NCBI GenBank assembly: GCA_033977485.1
Contig: CM066988.1
Coordinates: forward strand, 73,523,169-73,587,168
Origin: Hydrangea macrophylla
Lineage: Eukaryota; Streptophyta; Magnoliopsida; Cornales; Hydrangeaceae
Reading direction: 5' to 3'
DNA: 64,000 nt
The notes beneath the pieces were generated by a model, which was given only the letters and a program-made list of their open reading frames with translations, did no database searches and had not been told where the DNA came from. The position numbers and the translations under genes are program-made. Of this stretch, positions 33,118 to 45,454 are shown piece after piece (positions within the stretch are counted from its first letter, which is position 1; every line of letters begins with the position of its first letter).

Positions 33118-34629
33118 TCAATTACAACTTATGTCCCATGCAACAAAAGTTCGAAAGGATCATTATCCAGAACCAGTGATGGTCTGGAATTTAATTTTTG
33201 AATAGAAATCCAATTAAGATCTAGAAGTTATGCTCAATTGTCACTATCCAGAGGTTCAAGATGTTTGGGCATTTGTCAACGTATTCTTGCTCTGCCTTCT
33301 TTGTTGTACCTCAATGTGATCGCAATTTTCTTTCCTTTCCTTGTCTCTTGTAATTCTTCATCTCTGTGTGTTACCATCAACTTGCTCACCATCTTCAAAT
33401 ATTGTTTATTGAAGAATCAGAAATGTACAATATACAAGCATTCGATGTTTGATCGCTATTTTGAGTTTGCAAATTATTCACTCATACACGCACATATTTG
33501 CGCCATTGTGTCAGCGTCATCAATCTTAGAAGCTGGAATCTCCAGTTTTCCCAACAAAAAAAAATTTGCTGAAACCTGGTTGGATCTTTGATGAGAATGT
33601 ATCATGAAGTAGATAAAAGAACAGGACACCGAACCGGCGAGCAACCTTAATATCTGAAGCTGTCAGGCACTAGGCCTGTGAAAAGTGTTGAATGGAAAAT
33701 CCTATTTCATACATTTCCAAACAGATCCTAACAATCACCGTGAAGGCAACCCTTGGCACAAAGGTGATTTCCTATACAGAAGCTGTGTCATCGACGAGGT
33801 AAAGAACTTCAGCCAAAACCCCTAAAGAATAAATATGATTACAAATTTACAATGCTTGAAGCCTCGCTGGATCTTTCTATTCACTGCTTGAATTCTCATT
33901 TCATAACCCACTTTAACTACCTCACTCAACCGCCTCTCACTCTTCCCGTGTTTAATCTTTTACTACAGTGTATAGATTGTTTCAATTCTAATCAAGATTT
34001 TTATTATGATCATTTTGAATGGTTGTTCTTACTTTTCTTTTTACTTTTTTTTTTTTTTCTTCTTTTTCTTTTTCCAGCCCATCCCACATTCCCATCCCAT
34101 GAATTTGTATTACTTCCTCCACGGTTAATATATGCATGCAACCAATGGCATTATTATTTTAACAAAAAATAAGAACTATCATGTGTTTTTTTTTTAAACC
34201 TATATGATGATTTCTAAGTTTTTGTGAGATGAAAGTACTCACAATTTTTAGAGAAACACTATTAATTTATATAAATGGATCGATTCTAGAGGGTGAAATT
34301 TTGTATATGCTACACGAAACATTGCATAAGGACAATTATAAGTGTGTGATTTTTAATTGAACATTCGATAATAACAATATTCATCTCCGATATTTTTGAT
34401 TTATTATGTGCACAATATGCCTACACATTGTGCGGAATACATGCTAATATATATATATTAAAATAGGAGGGTAGCTTATGATCTATTCCAACACGCCATG
34501 GATCCCATATCATGTGTATCTCTTTGCACATGTTTCTTGCTTAGAGAATCCCAAATGTTAGAATAATGATATTTTCTTCATGTCAATTTATATTTAGGCA
34601 TTGTAGCATTGTTAAAATATTATATTTTA
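33118..34629. other. Intergenic sequence right of the PPR gene, nothing identified
   Basis: AT-rich with short pyrimidine runs (near 34042-34075). Frames at 33238-33591 and 33852-34172 have no recognisable domain, and the first begins at TTG. They are treated as chance frames. Confidence 0.5.
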
Positions 34630-35011
34630 GGGTAAATTACACTTTATACTCTTGTAATTTGGTTGTGATTTCACTTTGATCTTTGTAGTTTTAATTGTCA
34701 TTTTGGTCCTTACAATTTCAGTTTAATTCAATATAGTCCATTCATCAAATTTTCTTATAATATTTTATAGACTTAGGTTCAATACAAGTGTGTAAAGTGT
34801 ATTACTCTAAGTAAATTTACCACTATGCCCCTAATGATACCTCATGGGTGCATCACATGACTCATTTCTGTCAAAAATTGTAGAAAATTTTTATGAATGG
34901 AATACATTGATCCTAAATTGAAACTGTAAGGACTAAAATGACAAAATTGAAACTACAGGGTCCAAAGTAACATCACACCCAAACTACAAGGGCATAAAGG
35001 GTAATTTACCC
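34630..35011. mobile_element. Long-TIR MITE with 9-bp target duplication (Mutator-like)
   Basis: The ends GGGTAAATTACACTTTATAC and the complement of ATAAAGGGTAATTTACCC begin inverted repeats extending more than 100 bp per arm with mismatches (TTTTGGTCCTTACA on the left pairs with TGTAAGGACTAAAA on the right). The flanks TATATTTTA (34621-34629) and TATATTTCA (35012-35020) match at eight of nine positions. A 9-bp duplication with long terminal repeats fits a MULE-derived MITE. Size 382 bp. Confidence 0.75.
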
Positions 35012-35020
35012 TATATTTCA

Positions 35021-35869
35021 GTATATATGACTCCAATAGTTCATACCAAAAGAAACAATTCTCCTTCTTTGTACAGGGCAAAATTGAGATCCTGTTATAT
35101 TGGTGCCAAATTATAGCATGACCATCTAAAAATACGTCTCCAATAATGTTCCAAAAGTAATGTCAATATATAGTAACAATTCGACATGTAATTTGGCACA
35201 CCTCTTTAGGTTAGGTGGGTATTGCTTTAATGGCCTTCTATTTAAGTAGAGTAATGCTATATTTCTCATTTTTTATTTTTTATTTTTTATTTTTTATTTT
35301 ATCATTTAGTGTAGTACTGGTTAATTACGAGGACATAATTGTCAAGGTCCGGGGGAGGAGGTAAGGTTCACCCTGATATGAGCGTGGTGTAAAGAGCATT
35401 TTTATCAACTAGGCTAAGTCATTGCTCCTATATTTCTCATATTTGGCTCCCAAAAATATTTTTTGTATCACATACAATCGCATGTGATATTACTGCACAG
35501 TGTCACAACGTATGGTACATTTGTTAAGTTATTTAAAAACCAAAATTGAAATTTAGGATTTATAGCACAACTTGTATTTACCCTACTTAGGTTTTATTTG
35601 GTTCTTGGATTTAGTGAGGGAAAAGAAAGGAAAATATAGAGGAAAACCTTCCTGTGTTTGGTTAATAAAGTTTTATTTGGTTTATAGATTTAGTGAGGGA
35701 AAAGAAAATAAACATAGAATCAAATATTTTCCTTTGTTTTGTTAATAAGGGAAACGATGAGGCAAACAGCAAAGAAAAGAGAATATGTTGAGAGCTAAAT
35801 TAAACATTTTGAATGTTATGAGTTATTTCTCTCATTTATTCATGTATTACAAAAATATTTTTAAAAACC
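35021..35869. other. Intergenic AT-rich sequence with decayed repeat fragments
   Basis: It holds a (TTTTTAT)n run at about 35270-35300 and two direct copies of a phrase with TTTTATTTGGTT...GGATTTAGTGAGGGAAAAG (about 35590 and 35672). Related words occur inverted near 36340-36420, which suggests a decayed inverted-repeat element that was later split. No gene. Confidence 0.45.
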
Positions 35870-35942
35870 AAGAGGGTTTGCGCAAATCTTGTGACCTCTT
35901 TCTCCCCAGTGAAGAGATTGAGGGTTCGACTCCCCTTAGGGG
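35870..35942 (+). repeat. Possible tRNA-derived SINE fragment with Pol III B-box-like motif
   Basis: GGGTTCGACTCCCC at about 35922-35935 matches the B-box consensus GGTTCGANNCC, in a context (AGAGATTGAGGGTTCG) often seen in plant tRNA-like repeats. No convincing A box or tail was identified. It could also be a chance match. Confidence 0.3.
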
Positions 35943-36081
35943 TAGGGGTGTAAATCGGACGGTCGGTCGGTTTTTTTTTCAGTTTATTTGGTGTTTAAAA
36001 ATTGACCAATAGGGGTGTAATCGGTCGGTCGGTCGGTTTTTTAGGGGTTCGGTCGGTTTGTGATTTTTTCTTACACCCTTA
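35943..36081. mobile_element. hAT MITE with perfect 8-bp target duplication
   Basis: Ends TAGGGGTGTAAATCGG and the complement of CTTACACCCTTA give terminal repeats starting TAGGGGTGTAA/TAAGGGTGTAA. The 8-bp duplication CTTAGGGG is exact on both sides (35935-35942 and 36082-36089), diagnostic of hAT. The interior has CGGTCGGTCGG runs and a second copy of the end sequence at 36010. Size 139 bp, non-coding. Confidence 0.92.
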
Positions 36082-36089
36082 CTTAGGGG

Positions 36090-37350
36090 GGAGTCTTTGC
36101 TTGCCCCCTGTTTGTTCTTCAGTCAAAATGAGTGGCACTAGTTGGGCTTTGTTGCACACCATTGTGGGACTTTGGGGTTGGGTTAAGGGTGTGTGTGTGT
36201 GTGTGTGTGTGTGTCTAGCCATGCATAATCCAGGTAAGTATCATATATAAACATGATATATATATATATATATATTTTTTCTTTAAAAAAATTTTAATCT
36301 TTTATGTGATTTAAGCATGAATGAAAACAAAAGGGAAAACACTTGGGAATTAGTCTTCCTTATTGTGTTTCTTTCCCTTTTCTTTTCGTTCACAAAATTC
36401 ATGAACCAAACAAAGCCAAAGGAAAATGAAGAGGAAAATAGGAAAGAAAAGAGAATAAGTTGAGGAATAAATTAAATATTTTGAACGTTGTAAGTGATTT
36501 TCCTTTATTTATTCGTAGAATGCAATTATATTATAGAAAATTTTTATTTTTAGTGTGATTTTAGCATGAAAGAAACTACAAAGGGAAAACACGAGAAAAC
36601 AACTTTCTCTTTTGTTTTCACTCGCTAAATACATGAGCCAAACAGAAGTTAGGGTTTTGCACATGCAGTAAATCTTTTCTTTTTGCAAATTTTTTAGAAG
36701 AATAATGTTATGCTTCTCAAATTTTATATTCCAAATGCTTCCCATGACAATGGGATCACTTACAATAATGATAGAACCGCCTCAACATTTTCTAATCAAA
36801 ATTTGGATCTACTAATATATGTATTTGAAAAATATTTATGATTTAAAATTTAAGACGCACTCTTTTGAGAAGCACTATATGTCTCTCTCTTCTTTTTTAT
36901 TTACTTTTTTTTTCCAAATTAATCTCGATCTCCATTGATTCGCGACTTCTGACACTTACAGTATCACATGTTTACGAATTCAGGAATTTGCACGTGTCTA
37001 GGAATTAAAAAAAATAATAATTTGAAACCTGTTGTGCTGTTAAAATCAGTTTATATTAAAACCAGTTTAGGAGAGCATTTTGAAGAAAACAACAAATTAT
37101 GTTCAGTTTTATATCCATGTCGTTTTTTTAATCCTTTTAATTGCATTCTTCTCCACCTCTCCTAACAAAATGAAAAAATGTAAAGAAAAGAAGCATAGTG
37201 TCCTTTCATCTTAAAAAAAAGAAGCAGCAAAGTGTCCAAGTTAATAGTATAATTTGTTGTTTTTTAAATAATTGTATTAATAATCAAATATTGTAATAAT
37301 TTGAGTTTGGTTCATGAAATTAGTAAGGAAATAAAAAGGAGATCATTATA
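36090..37350. other. Intergenic AT-rich sequence with microsatellite and MITE-like fragment
   Basis: A (GT)n run of about 26 bp lies at 36189-36214, and an (AT)n run at about 36257-36275. Positions 36700-36885 resemble the MITE upstream of the PPR gene (TATGCTTCTCAAATTTTAT start, AGAAGCACTATATG end). No gene. Confidence 0.5.
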
Positions 37351-39130
37351 TGTAACACCAATATTATTAATATATGTTAACTATTACTATGTAATATTAA
37401 TGCATATGATGATTTGTGGTGAGATTGCGAATTCACGGGTGAAAAGGTGTTCGGATGGGAACACAGATGAAAGTCCCATGTCAGGTGGGACAAGTGTAAA
37501 AGTGGGATCCGACGACGGTCTAAATAGTGTAAATTGTATTTAGTTACATTTATATGTCTAAATAAATTTTTGTTAAATTGCTTTTAATATTATTACTCCG
37601 TATTATTTATGTTACTAGTTGGGTGTACCCTTGTGAGAGTGACTTGGGCACGTTGACATAACTAGTCGGTTGAATTTAGTAACCTCACATGGATGCAAAT
37701 AATTGGGATCACATGTTGGGTATATTTTATAATTGGTCTAGACTCATTAGAAATTGGATAGTTAATTGGGTGAATAATGCAACACTTGGGAGTGTAAATA
37801 GAATTTGGATAAAAAAAAAGTGGACTTAGTGGATTATCCTAGACAATTTCTTTTTAAATCTCCATTCATTTGCTGGTGACCAAGTTGTGATATATATGTA
37901 CAAGTATATATGTAAGGAAGTTTTATAACAAGAGGTGGTGAGTCATGGGACACTTGGTCAAGATTGAGCAATGTAGTTTATTCTATTGACACCTAACTTA
38001 GTGACTAATGCATGGGAGAACTTCATGGGCTGAATGTATTAGGATTGAATTCATTAAGTCTTAGAAGAAGAAAAAAAAAAGCTGCCAATTAGCTTTCGAC
38101 CCAAATCTCTATTTTCCACCGAAATACAAGAGAACAAGGAAGAGGAAAAGAGAGAAAAGAAGGAAAGGGAAGGGAAGGGGATCATACGGACCAAAGAGGA
38201 ATTGGGCAAAATTTCAAGTGGGTCTAGGAAATTCGCTGTATTCATCAAATTGAAGTCTAAAGTCAGTTGAGGTGCAGAGGAGGGTAAGATGTACATCTCT
38301 ATGTAGTTTAATTTTACTTTAATTGTGTAATTTAACATTTGAGATCTAATCGGTAAACCGTGTTAATCCAAAAATATATAGGAACACAACAAGGCTTGAA
38401 ATTGACCTCAAATTGGGCTTCTACAATGGGAATCGAAAATATTTGAGTATTCTAATCTCAAAATTGGGTGTTTATATGTGTTTATGTGATAATTGATACT
38501 TTGGTTAGTTAAACTCGTGATTATATAGCCAAGCATGTGAGTTATTTGGGATTTACATGTCAACTATTATATGAAAAATTATCATTTTTATGTGATTATT
38601 GCTTATATGTTTATGTGAGTCAAAGGGGGGTCAAGTAATGGTCATCATTTAAAGGTGCCATAATAAGGGATAGGAAGCCCTCAATGAGTAGGGCGTGGTG
38701 ATGACCACAATGAAATACTAATGACGCTCACACGAGAGTGACGCTATGTGCGACAAAAGAGTGAGAAGATCCGGGGTAGAAGGACCCTTGACATTCCGGA
38801 GACTGAAATAATGAATGATTATGTTGATTATTGCATTTACATGTTCAACATGACGATAGTCTAATTAGTTCTGTCATTAAGCGAAACTTTAAACAAATGT
38901 TATTTTCTGTTGTGGTTATTGAATAACCACTGCAGGTATGGATCAAGATGAAGAAAAGAAATGATTTAGGTGACGAGTTGGATTGAGAGTTGTAGATATG
39001 TTTATATGTTTAGATACTTAACATACTGTTTGCAACTTATATTTTTGTAAAACTTGTAATATGTCAAGTTATATTTTTGTAAAACTTGTAATATGTCAAC
39101 TTAAATTCAGTGGATCTACTGCTATATGTA
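37351..39130 (+). mobile_element. Possible decayed gypsy-type LTR
   Basis: TGTAACACCAATATT at 37351 resembles the start of Tekay-type LTRs, and the non-coding sequence has the look of one (a block with CACTGCAGGTATGGATCAAG near the right part). A 27-bp phrase containing TATATTTTTGTAAAACTTG is tandemly duplicated at 39040-39095. No matching end, target duplication or partner was found. Confidence 0.3.
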
Positions 39131-39139
39131 TTCAGGAGT

Positions 39140-40722
39140 TCTACACTATAATGATAGATCTTTAGGATCAATTTGCTCTCATGGAGTCGATCAAATTACG
39201 GGCGTTTATACCATATATTGCTAGTAAGGAGGAATAATGTCTGGTTCAGTTTTTGATGGCCTTACATGTTGATTTTCAGGGCCTTCGTGGGTCCATTCTC
39301 CATCGTATCCCACTTCCGTCTGTTGATTTTGCTTTCTATGAGTTAGTAGCCGAGGAAATACGTCTCAAGACTCAATCTGGAAAGGGAATTTTCCCCGACT
39401 CTACTCCATCTGTTTTAGCAGCCTCTTTTCGCCCAATGTCCAACAATCAGAATAAGCTTTACTCAAGAGTTGGTAGTGATGTAAGCAGCTACTGTAAGGA
39501 AAAAGGTCATCAGAAGGCTCAGTGTCCTTGATTGGGTCGAGCAAACCAGCCCTCACATAGTCGACCACCACAACAACAGCAACCTCAGTCTTCTCATTGA
39601 AAAATGTGACAATCAATCTCAGCAGCGTTCGTATAGGCCTCCACAGCCTAACACTATAGCAGTTGTACAACCATCAGACTCATTTGGACCCAGCTCCCTT
39701 GTTGAGCAATTTCAGAAGTTCCTTGCCACACAACCACATGCTATGTCCACCTCTTCTCTAGGTATGTCCTCATGTATTTGGGTTTTAGACTCTGGGGCTC
39801 CTAATCACATGTCACCTTACCTGTCCTCTTTTGCTTCCTTATGTTCTGCTTCCTCTTTACCTATTATGACTGTCGATGGTACTCCAATGCCATTAACAGG
39901 TGTTGGGTCTGTTGTCATACCTCACTTATCTCTCTGTAGTGTTTACCACATTCCCAATCTTACTCTAACCCTTGTTTCTGTTGGTTAGCTTTGTCATGCA
40001 GGTTACTTAGTCTCTTTTTCTTCTACTTTTGTCATATACAGGATCCGCAGTCTCAGAAGCTGGTTGGGATAGGCCGTAGGCAAGGGGGGATTGTACATCT
40101 TGGACAAGCTCAATGTATCAGTGGTTGTAGCTTCCAGTGTTGAGTTATCATCCTTTCATTTGAGTCCATCTTCGTCTAGTTTTTATTTATGGTATTCTCA
40201 CATTGGTCATGTTTCAGTTTCTCATTTAAAATATTTAACTTCTACAGGAAAAGTAGGAGATTTACACTCATGACATTCTGATTGTAGTGGTTGTAAACTA
40301 GCAAAATTTTCAGCTTTACCTTTTAATAGAAGTATTTCTTCTTCACTGCACCATTTGATTTAGTTCATTCTGATGCGTGGGGACCCTCTCCTGTTACTAC
40401 AAGTGGGGTGGTCTCGATATTATGTATCCTTTATTGATGATTGCACTCATTACTATTGGGATTATCTTGTAAAACGTTGTTCATACTTATTTGATATTTA
40501 CAACACCTTTCGTGCTTTTGTCAAAACTCAAAATTCTGCTGTCATCAAATGACTTATATGTGATTTAGGTGGAGAGTATACTTATCATAAATTTCGTGAG
40601 TTGCTTGCTTTAGATGAAACGATTCACTAGTCCTCTTAAACTGACACTTCTGAGCAAAATGGTGGTGTTGAAAGGAAATATCGGCATATTGTTGAAACTG
40701 CTCACTCTCTTTTATTATTTGC
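39140..40722 (+). pseudogene. Copia gag-protease-integrase fragment, heavily broken
   Basis: In order it shows gag C terminus (FQGLRGSILHRIPLPSVDF, 39253-39531), a zinc knuckle YCKEKGHQKAQCP (its first Cys is Tyr-Cys context, CX2C weak), protease WVLDSGAPNHMSP (39770-39815), the GAG-pre-integrase segment FYLWYSHIGHVSVSHL (40180-40230), and integrase core pieces (DAWGPSPVTTSG near 40375, GGEYTYHKF near 40570, EQNGGVERKYRHIVETAHSL near 40655-40710). Stops and frameshifts occur throughout. The match ends at about 40722, where Tat-like leader begins, so reverse transcriptase and RNase H are missing. No LTRs remain. Confidence 0.85.
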
Positions 40723-40724
40723 AT

Positions 40725-41205
40725 ATGTGACACGAAAATAAATTGTGCTCTCTTATGCGACACCCAAGTGTAGGTGGACGTGCAAGTAGTAATCTGATAA
40801 GACCAGGTCGATCCCACAGAGAAGGTGATGAGCTATTAACTTAGACTAATCTTGAAAAGACAATTAAAAATTCAATGTTTTAAATGAAATGTGAAACATA
40901 AAGTTCCACAGATTACCAACTAATAAAAGTAAAGCGATTAAATTAAACTAATAATTAACTAACTAACTAAAGCAATATCAAACTGGGTTTTAACTTTATA
41001 AAATAAAAGTGTTGGGTTCACACGAATCCGCAGTAACCTAGCCATCTACCATTGTGGACCGTGAAAATGTGGGAAGGGGGGTCATGGCGTTTCTTGACAG
41101 TGTCCCGGGACGGATCCAAGGAGCACATTTCAAGGAACTAGAACTTCCTCACGCGATCTTAGAGACAAAGAGTCACCACCTAATTTTTATCAGGAATTAG
41201 GAAAC
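40725..41205 (-). mobile_element. Tat/Ogre-like leader and primer-binding site, minus strand
   Basis: On the minus strand TTAGGTGGTGACTC (about 41182-41196) follows the LTR end, then GGATCCGTCCCGGGACA at about 41100-41117, as in the plus copy at 27309. The leader runs to about 40725, where it abuts the copia pseudogene. A minus-strand frame at 40554-40817 crosses the join and is not a gene. Confidence 0.65.
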
Positions 41206-41869
41206 CAAATTTAACTCGCCCAAAATTGAATAAGGTTACTCGCCCTTCATCACCAGAAAAAAGGTTCGGGGGTCTTGGTACGAGAGGGGAAGGAGCCCGA
41301 GCAGGATTAATGCACCACCTCCTCACCCTACCGAACAATAGGCCTTGATTCAAATATCCTTGTTCTTAATTCATAATTGGTGTTGTTTCCTCAAACATAC
41401 TAGATAATACATATATGGCAAAAAGGAACATCTAATGAAAATCATTTCAAGAGATTAAATCAAATAGAAATCGAATGCACATGCAATACAAGAGAGAGGT
41501 ATACTCACAGTGGCTAGTCCCGCCCGGGACCGATGCAAATAAAGAAAACGTGTCATGATATGCAAGAGGGAACAAAAAGACTTACATTGGGTTGACTCAA
41601 GCGGAGTCGTAAAAAGCAAAAGAAAGAAAAAGTGTAATGCAATCACGTAACAATCCTAAATAAAATGTCTCTAACATATAAGCACATAAACGGGGACTAT
41701 CCTAAAGAAATTGTGTCGTTGAAAATAAAGTTGTAAACCTAGAAAAATTCTAAGAGAAAGGATAGAGATAGTACACGATATATGGGCATTAAGCCATATG
41801 TAGACGAGGCAAGCTCCCATATCGAAATCCAGATCCACGGCATTTAATTCTCTTCACTAAGACACCAAG

Positions 41870-43206
41870 TGATCGGGAGAGAACTAATCCTAATTATACG
41901 CCTTAATTCACATTTGTTAGTACTTTTTATCTTATTTTTGTGTATTTTTACTTCGTTTTCGAGTTTCTGACAGGATTTGAAAGAAATCAACTAAACCAGG
42001 CTAAACAGGATGAAAAAGAATAAAGAAAGAAGCTGAAAAAATCACCTTGCGCGTGCGACCCGCTCGCGTGAGAATCCAGAAGTCGCTCGCGCGACTCGCG
42101 CGCGCGACCTGTCAAATGACGCGCTCGCGCGGCCCGCGCGCGCAATCCGTACAAAAAGCAAGTATACGTATTTCAGTATACTGAAGACTCCTGTGCAAAC
42201 GAAACTGCTGAATGACGTCCAGACTGTAAAATATATCAGTTTCAGTTCGTTTCGGGTTAGGAAAGCTTCCAAAGCTTGTTGTAAACTCTATTTATACTCT
42301 ATTTTACTTCAATTGAAGGGTTACACACCCATACATACATACACATACAGCCATATAGACTGAAATTCCAGCCCTTGAAGAGGGAAAAGTAAGGAGAAGA
42401 AGAAGAAGACCAAGGATTTCCATGGCCTCCTCCATCAACTACTTGCCGATCTCCACTTCCATGGCAGCTTAAACCTTAGATCTAGGGTTTCAATGAAGCC
42501 CTAGTCGAGTAATAGGGAGTATTTTATGTTTTTATTTTAGTTTTATTATGTATGGATGACAGTCACATGTTCCGGGGATTATTATAAATAAATCGTGCTT
42601 TTATTGATTAAATCATTACTTTCAGAATTTATTCTTATCTTAGATCTATTTTGACTGTGATGTGCTCAACGATCTATGCTCGCTGTGCTTGTTTAGATTG
42701 TTTACATGTGATGGTGCTTTATTGATTTGTGCTATCAAGTATCCGAATAATGCATGCCTAGATTAGACGAATTATGTCACAACCCTAGTTTAGTGTGGGA
42801 TAATTCGTGCTAACCGAAGATGGAATATGTTGGTGCTTGAACCATGATTATTTTCTTGACGGAGGAATTGGGCTTGTAGCCACAATTCCCCATAATCATC
42901 CAACTTAGTAAGCTAATTGAATGCATAAATATCCCTATTATGAAGCTAGTGGTGGAGTTGCAATCCTAGGTTCCCTTTACATATTTACAAAAACACTTTT
43001 AATTGCTTTCATAGTTTAGATTTAGTTTTACTGTTATTAGTTTAATTAAAATCAAATCAAAATCCGTTTTCATAATTAACTAAAGTTAGGTTTTAAAATT
43101 AAGTCGCTGTAGTTAACCAATCCCTGTGGGTTCGACCTTTGCTTTCACACTACAAATCTTTTGAAAAGTAAAGAACACTTTTTATATCTTGATATTGACA
43201 ACATCA
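41870..43206 (+). repeat. 5' LTR of the Athila-like element
   Basis: It starts TGATCGGGAGAGAACTAATC and ends GATATTGACAACATCA. 1337 bp. The GC-rich word cluster is at 42048-42150, about 180 bp from the LTR start. A possible TATA (CTATTTATAC) lies near 42289. Confidence 0.92.
42048..42150. repeat. CGCTCGCGCGA word cluster in Athila-like 5' LTR
   Basis: GCGCGTGCGACCCGCTCGCG, GTCGCTCGCGCGACTCGCGC and GCGCTCGCGCGGCCCGCG follow one another within 100 bp. The TCGCGCGA core and the flanking GCGACC match the cluster in the gypsy solo LTR at 28346-28612, seen here from the other strand. Confidence 0.85.
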
Positions 43207-43226
43207 ATTTTTGGCGCCGTTGCCGG
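43207..43226 (+). other. Athila-type primer-binding site
   Basis: ATTTTTGGCGCCGTTGCCGG directly follows the 5' LTR. TGGCGCCGTTGCCGGGG is the conserved site of Athila-lineage elements, attributed to a tRNA-Asp. Confidence 0.85.
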
Positions 43227-43707
43227 GGATTGCATTACTACCTTTAATTTTATAATCTTAGTTTTGTTAATTCGTAAATATTAGATTAGTTTTTATTCTT
43301 CTTATTTTCCGTTTTTGTTTTAAATTACTAACTTGTTCTTTTATTTTCTAGGTTTTCGAGTCATTAAATTCCAACGTTTCCGAGTGGAGTAGCTAATTAC
43401 ATCAAAGGAGCTTACGTAAATAAAATAAATAAAAATTAAGTAAATTGCTTGCTTTAACTTCGCATCAAATCACTGTAAGTCAGGGCGCTGAGACGCAATT
43501 ACTTGCATTACGTTAGTTGTGGAGTGAACACTGCATTAGCTAGGAAACCCGGGGCGCTGGGCTTGACGCAGTCATTGCATTACAGGATAATATTCATGCA
43601 TCATAGTAGTACTGTGTGCTTGCTTGTCGTCTTATTTGCATGATTGCTATTTGTTTCTTTTGTTTAGTCAGTCTTTGTTTTTAGTTTCTTTTCCTTTATT
43701 TTAGTTT

Positions 43708-45454
43708 ATGGTAGGTACACGTTCAAATAAACCAGAATTAAAATCTTTCGATCTTGAACTTGAACGTACCTTAAGAACTAGTAAGTCCACAACCCAAGCT
43801 TCTAGAGCTGGGTTGCAAGACGACGAATCAACTCCGATTCCGTCGTCGTTGTTTGAGGCCGAAATTCAAAGTACCCGTGAAAGGTTAAGGAAAACTCGAA
43901 CTTTTAAAATCGAACCGATTAAAATGGCTGACGGTGGAAATAACAATAACAATCAAAACGACGGTGCTAATATGAATAATCTTAATATACCGCCACCTCG
44001 TCCACTTATAAATTATTTTATTCCTACTACTTACACGCCACAAGCCGGTATCGAATTACCGGAGGCGATAGCATCTCACTTTGAGATAAAATCGTCTACG
44101 ATCTCGCTACTTCCTTCTTTCCATGGCCGTTTAAATGAAGATCCATATCAACACTTAGGAGATTTTCAGGATATATGCTCTACCTTAAAAATCCAAAATC
44201 TAACTGATGATGAGTTAAAATTGCGGCTCTTTCCATTCTCTTTAAGAGACAAAGCGAAGCATTGGCTTCAATCACTTGAGCCAAACACAATTAGAACATG
44301 GGAAGCCTTACACACCGCATTTTTACAAAAGTTTTTCCCTATTATGCGTACAAATCAGATAAGGAAATCCATAACAAATTTTGTAATGCAAGATGGGGAG
44401 ACGCTTTATGATACGTGGGAGAAATTTAAAGAATTATTACGCTCTTGCCCACATCATCAGGTTCCTAAGTGGCAACTTGTTCAGGTCTTCTACGAGGGAC
44501 TAATTCCCTCTGTCCGTAATACCGTCGATGCCGTTTGTGCGGGAACTTTTCTACACAAAAGCGCCGACGAGGCCTAGAAAATTTTTGAAACTTTAAGCGA
44601 GAACTCGATACATCAGGCTGTGTCGGTACGTTCGGAAGGATATCTTCCTCCACCCAAACGAGAGGTGAAGTTTGAGTCGGGTCATTCTATTGAATTTCAA
44701 GAATTATCTAAAAAAACTTGGCCGCCATATGACAATGAATCAAGCGACAACCGCACCTCCTCACGAAGTATGTGAATTGTGTTCTGCACCGTCACATAAT
44801 ATCTTTACATGCCCATCGGCATCTCAGTTTCCCGAATTTGTGGAGCAACACGTAAATGCTATGCAACAATTCCCACAAAATAATTATACGCCTAGGTCGA
44901 ATAATTTTCCTAACACTTATCGACCCCAATTTCAACAAAATCAATACCAACACCCTCCTCCTAATCTTAACCCCCCAAGGACTAACGCTTTTGAGGAGAC
45001 GGTGTTGGCTTCCCTTAAGAATATTAAAACTCAAGTCCAAGCACAAGCACAAATAGTGCACTCTCACACACAATCCATTGCGAAGCTTGAGTCCCAAATT
45101 GGACAAATAGCGAATACAATGAGTCGTAGGAACGAGGGGAAGTTGCCTGCGCAAACTATTCAAAATCCTAAGGGACAATATGAGATTAAGGGGTCGAGTG
45201 AACAAGTAAACGCCGTATCGACTAGGACGACTATTCGGGAAGATGAAGTTGTTAAGATTCTGGATCAAAAGGACGTTAAATCGAATAAAGAAGAGAGTGA
45301 GGAGATGAGTCAAAATAAGAATAATAAAGAACCGGTCCCAACTAACTATGTTCCAAAGTTACCTTTTCCACCCAATGTTGAGGAACCGTCTAATTTTTCA
45401 AAGAAAAAATCAAAAACTGAGGATATACTCGAGGTGTTAAACAAGCTAAAATAA
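43708..45454 (+). pseudogene. Athila-like gag polyprotein, broken
   Basis: It begins MVGTRSNKPELKSFDLELER at 43708. The retrotransposon gag domain (LRLFPFSLRDKAKHWLQSLE, then FLQKFFPIMRTNQIRKSITN) is typical. The frame stops with TAG at 44575-44577, where related proteins continue AYELFE-like, and the same frame can be read on to a TGA near 44776. A second frame (44672-45454) carries the Cys/His-containing VCELCSAPSHNIFTCPSA and a Gln/Pro/Asn-rich tail with IAKLESQIGQIANTMSRRNE. One stop and two frameshifts are therefore needed to read gag through to protease. Confidence 0.9.

Noticed and set aside
33238..33591. 117-codon frame downstream of the PPR gene
   Set aside because: It starts at TTG, has no recognisable domain, and lies in AT-rich intergenic sequence.
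35340..35410. Second possible tRNA-like SINE (GGTAAGGTTCACC on plus)
   Set aside because: Only a weak B-box-like word, no A box, tail or duplication. Evidence too thin to list.
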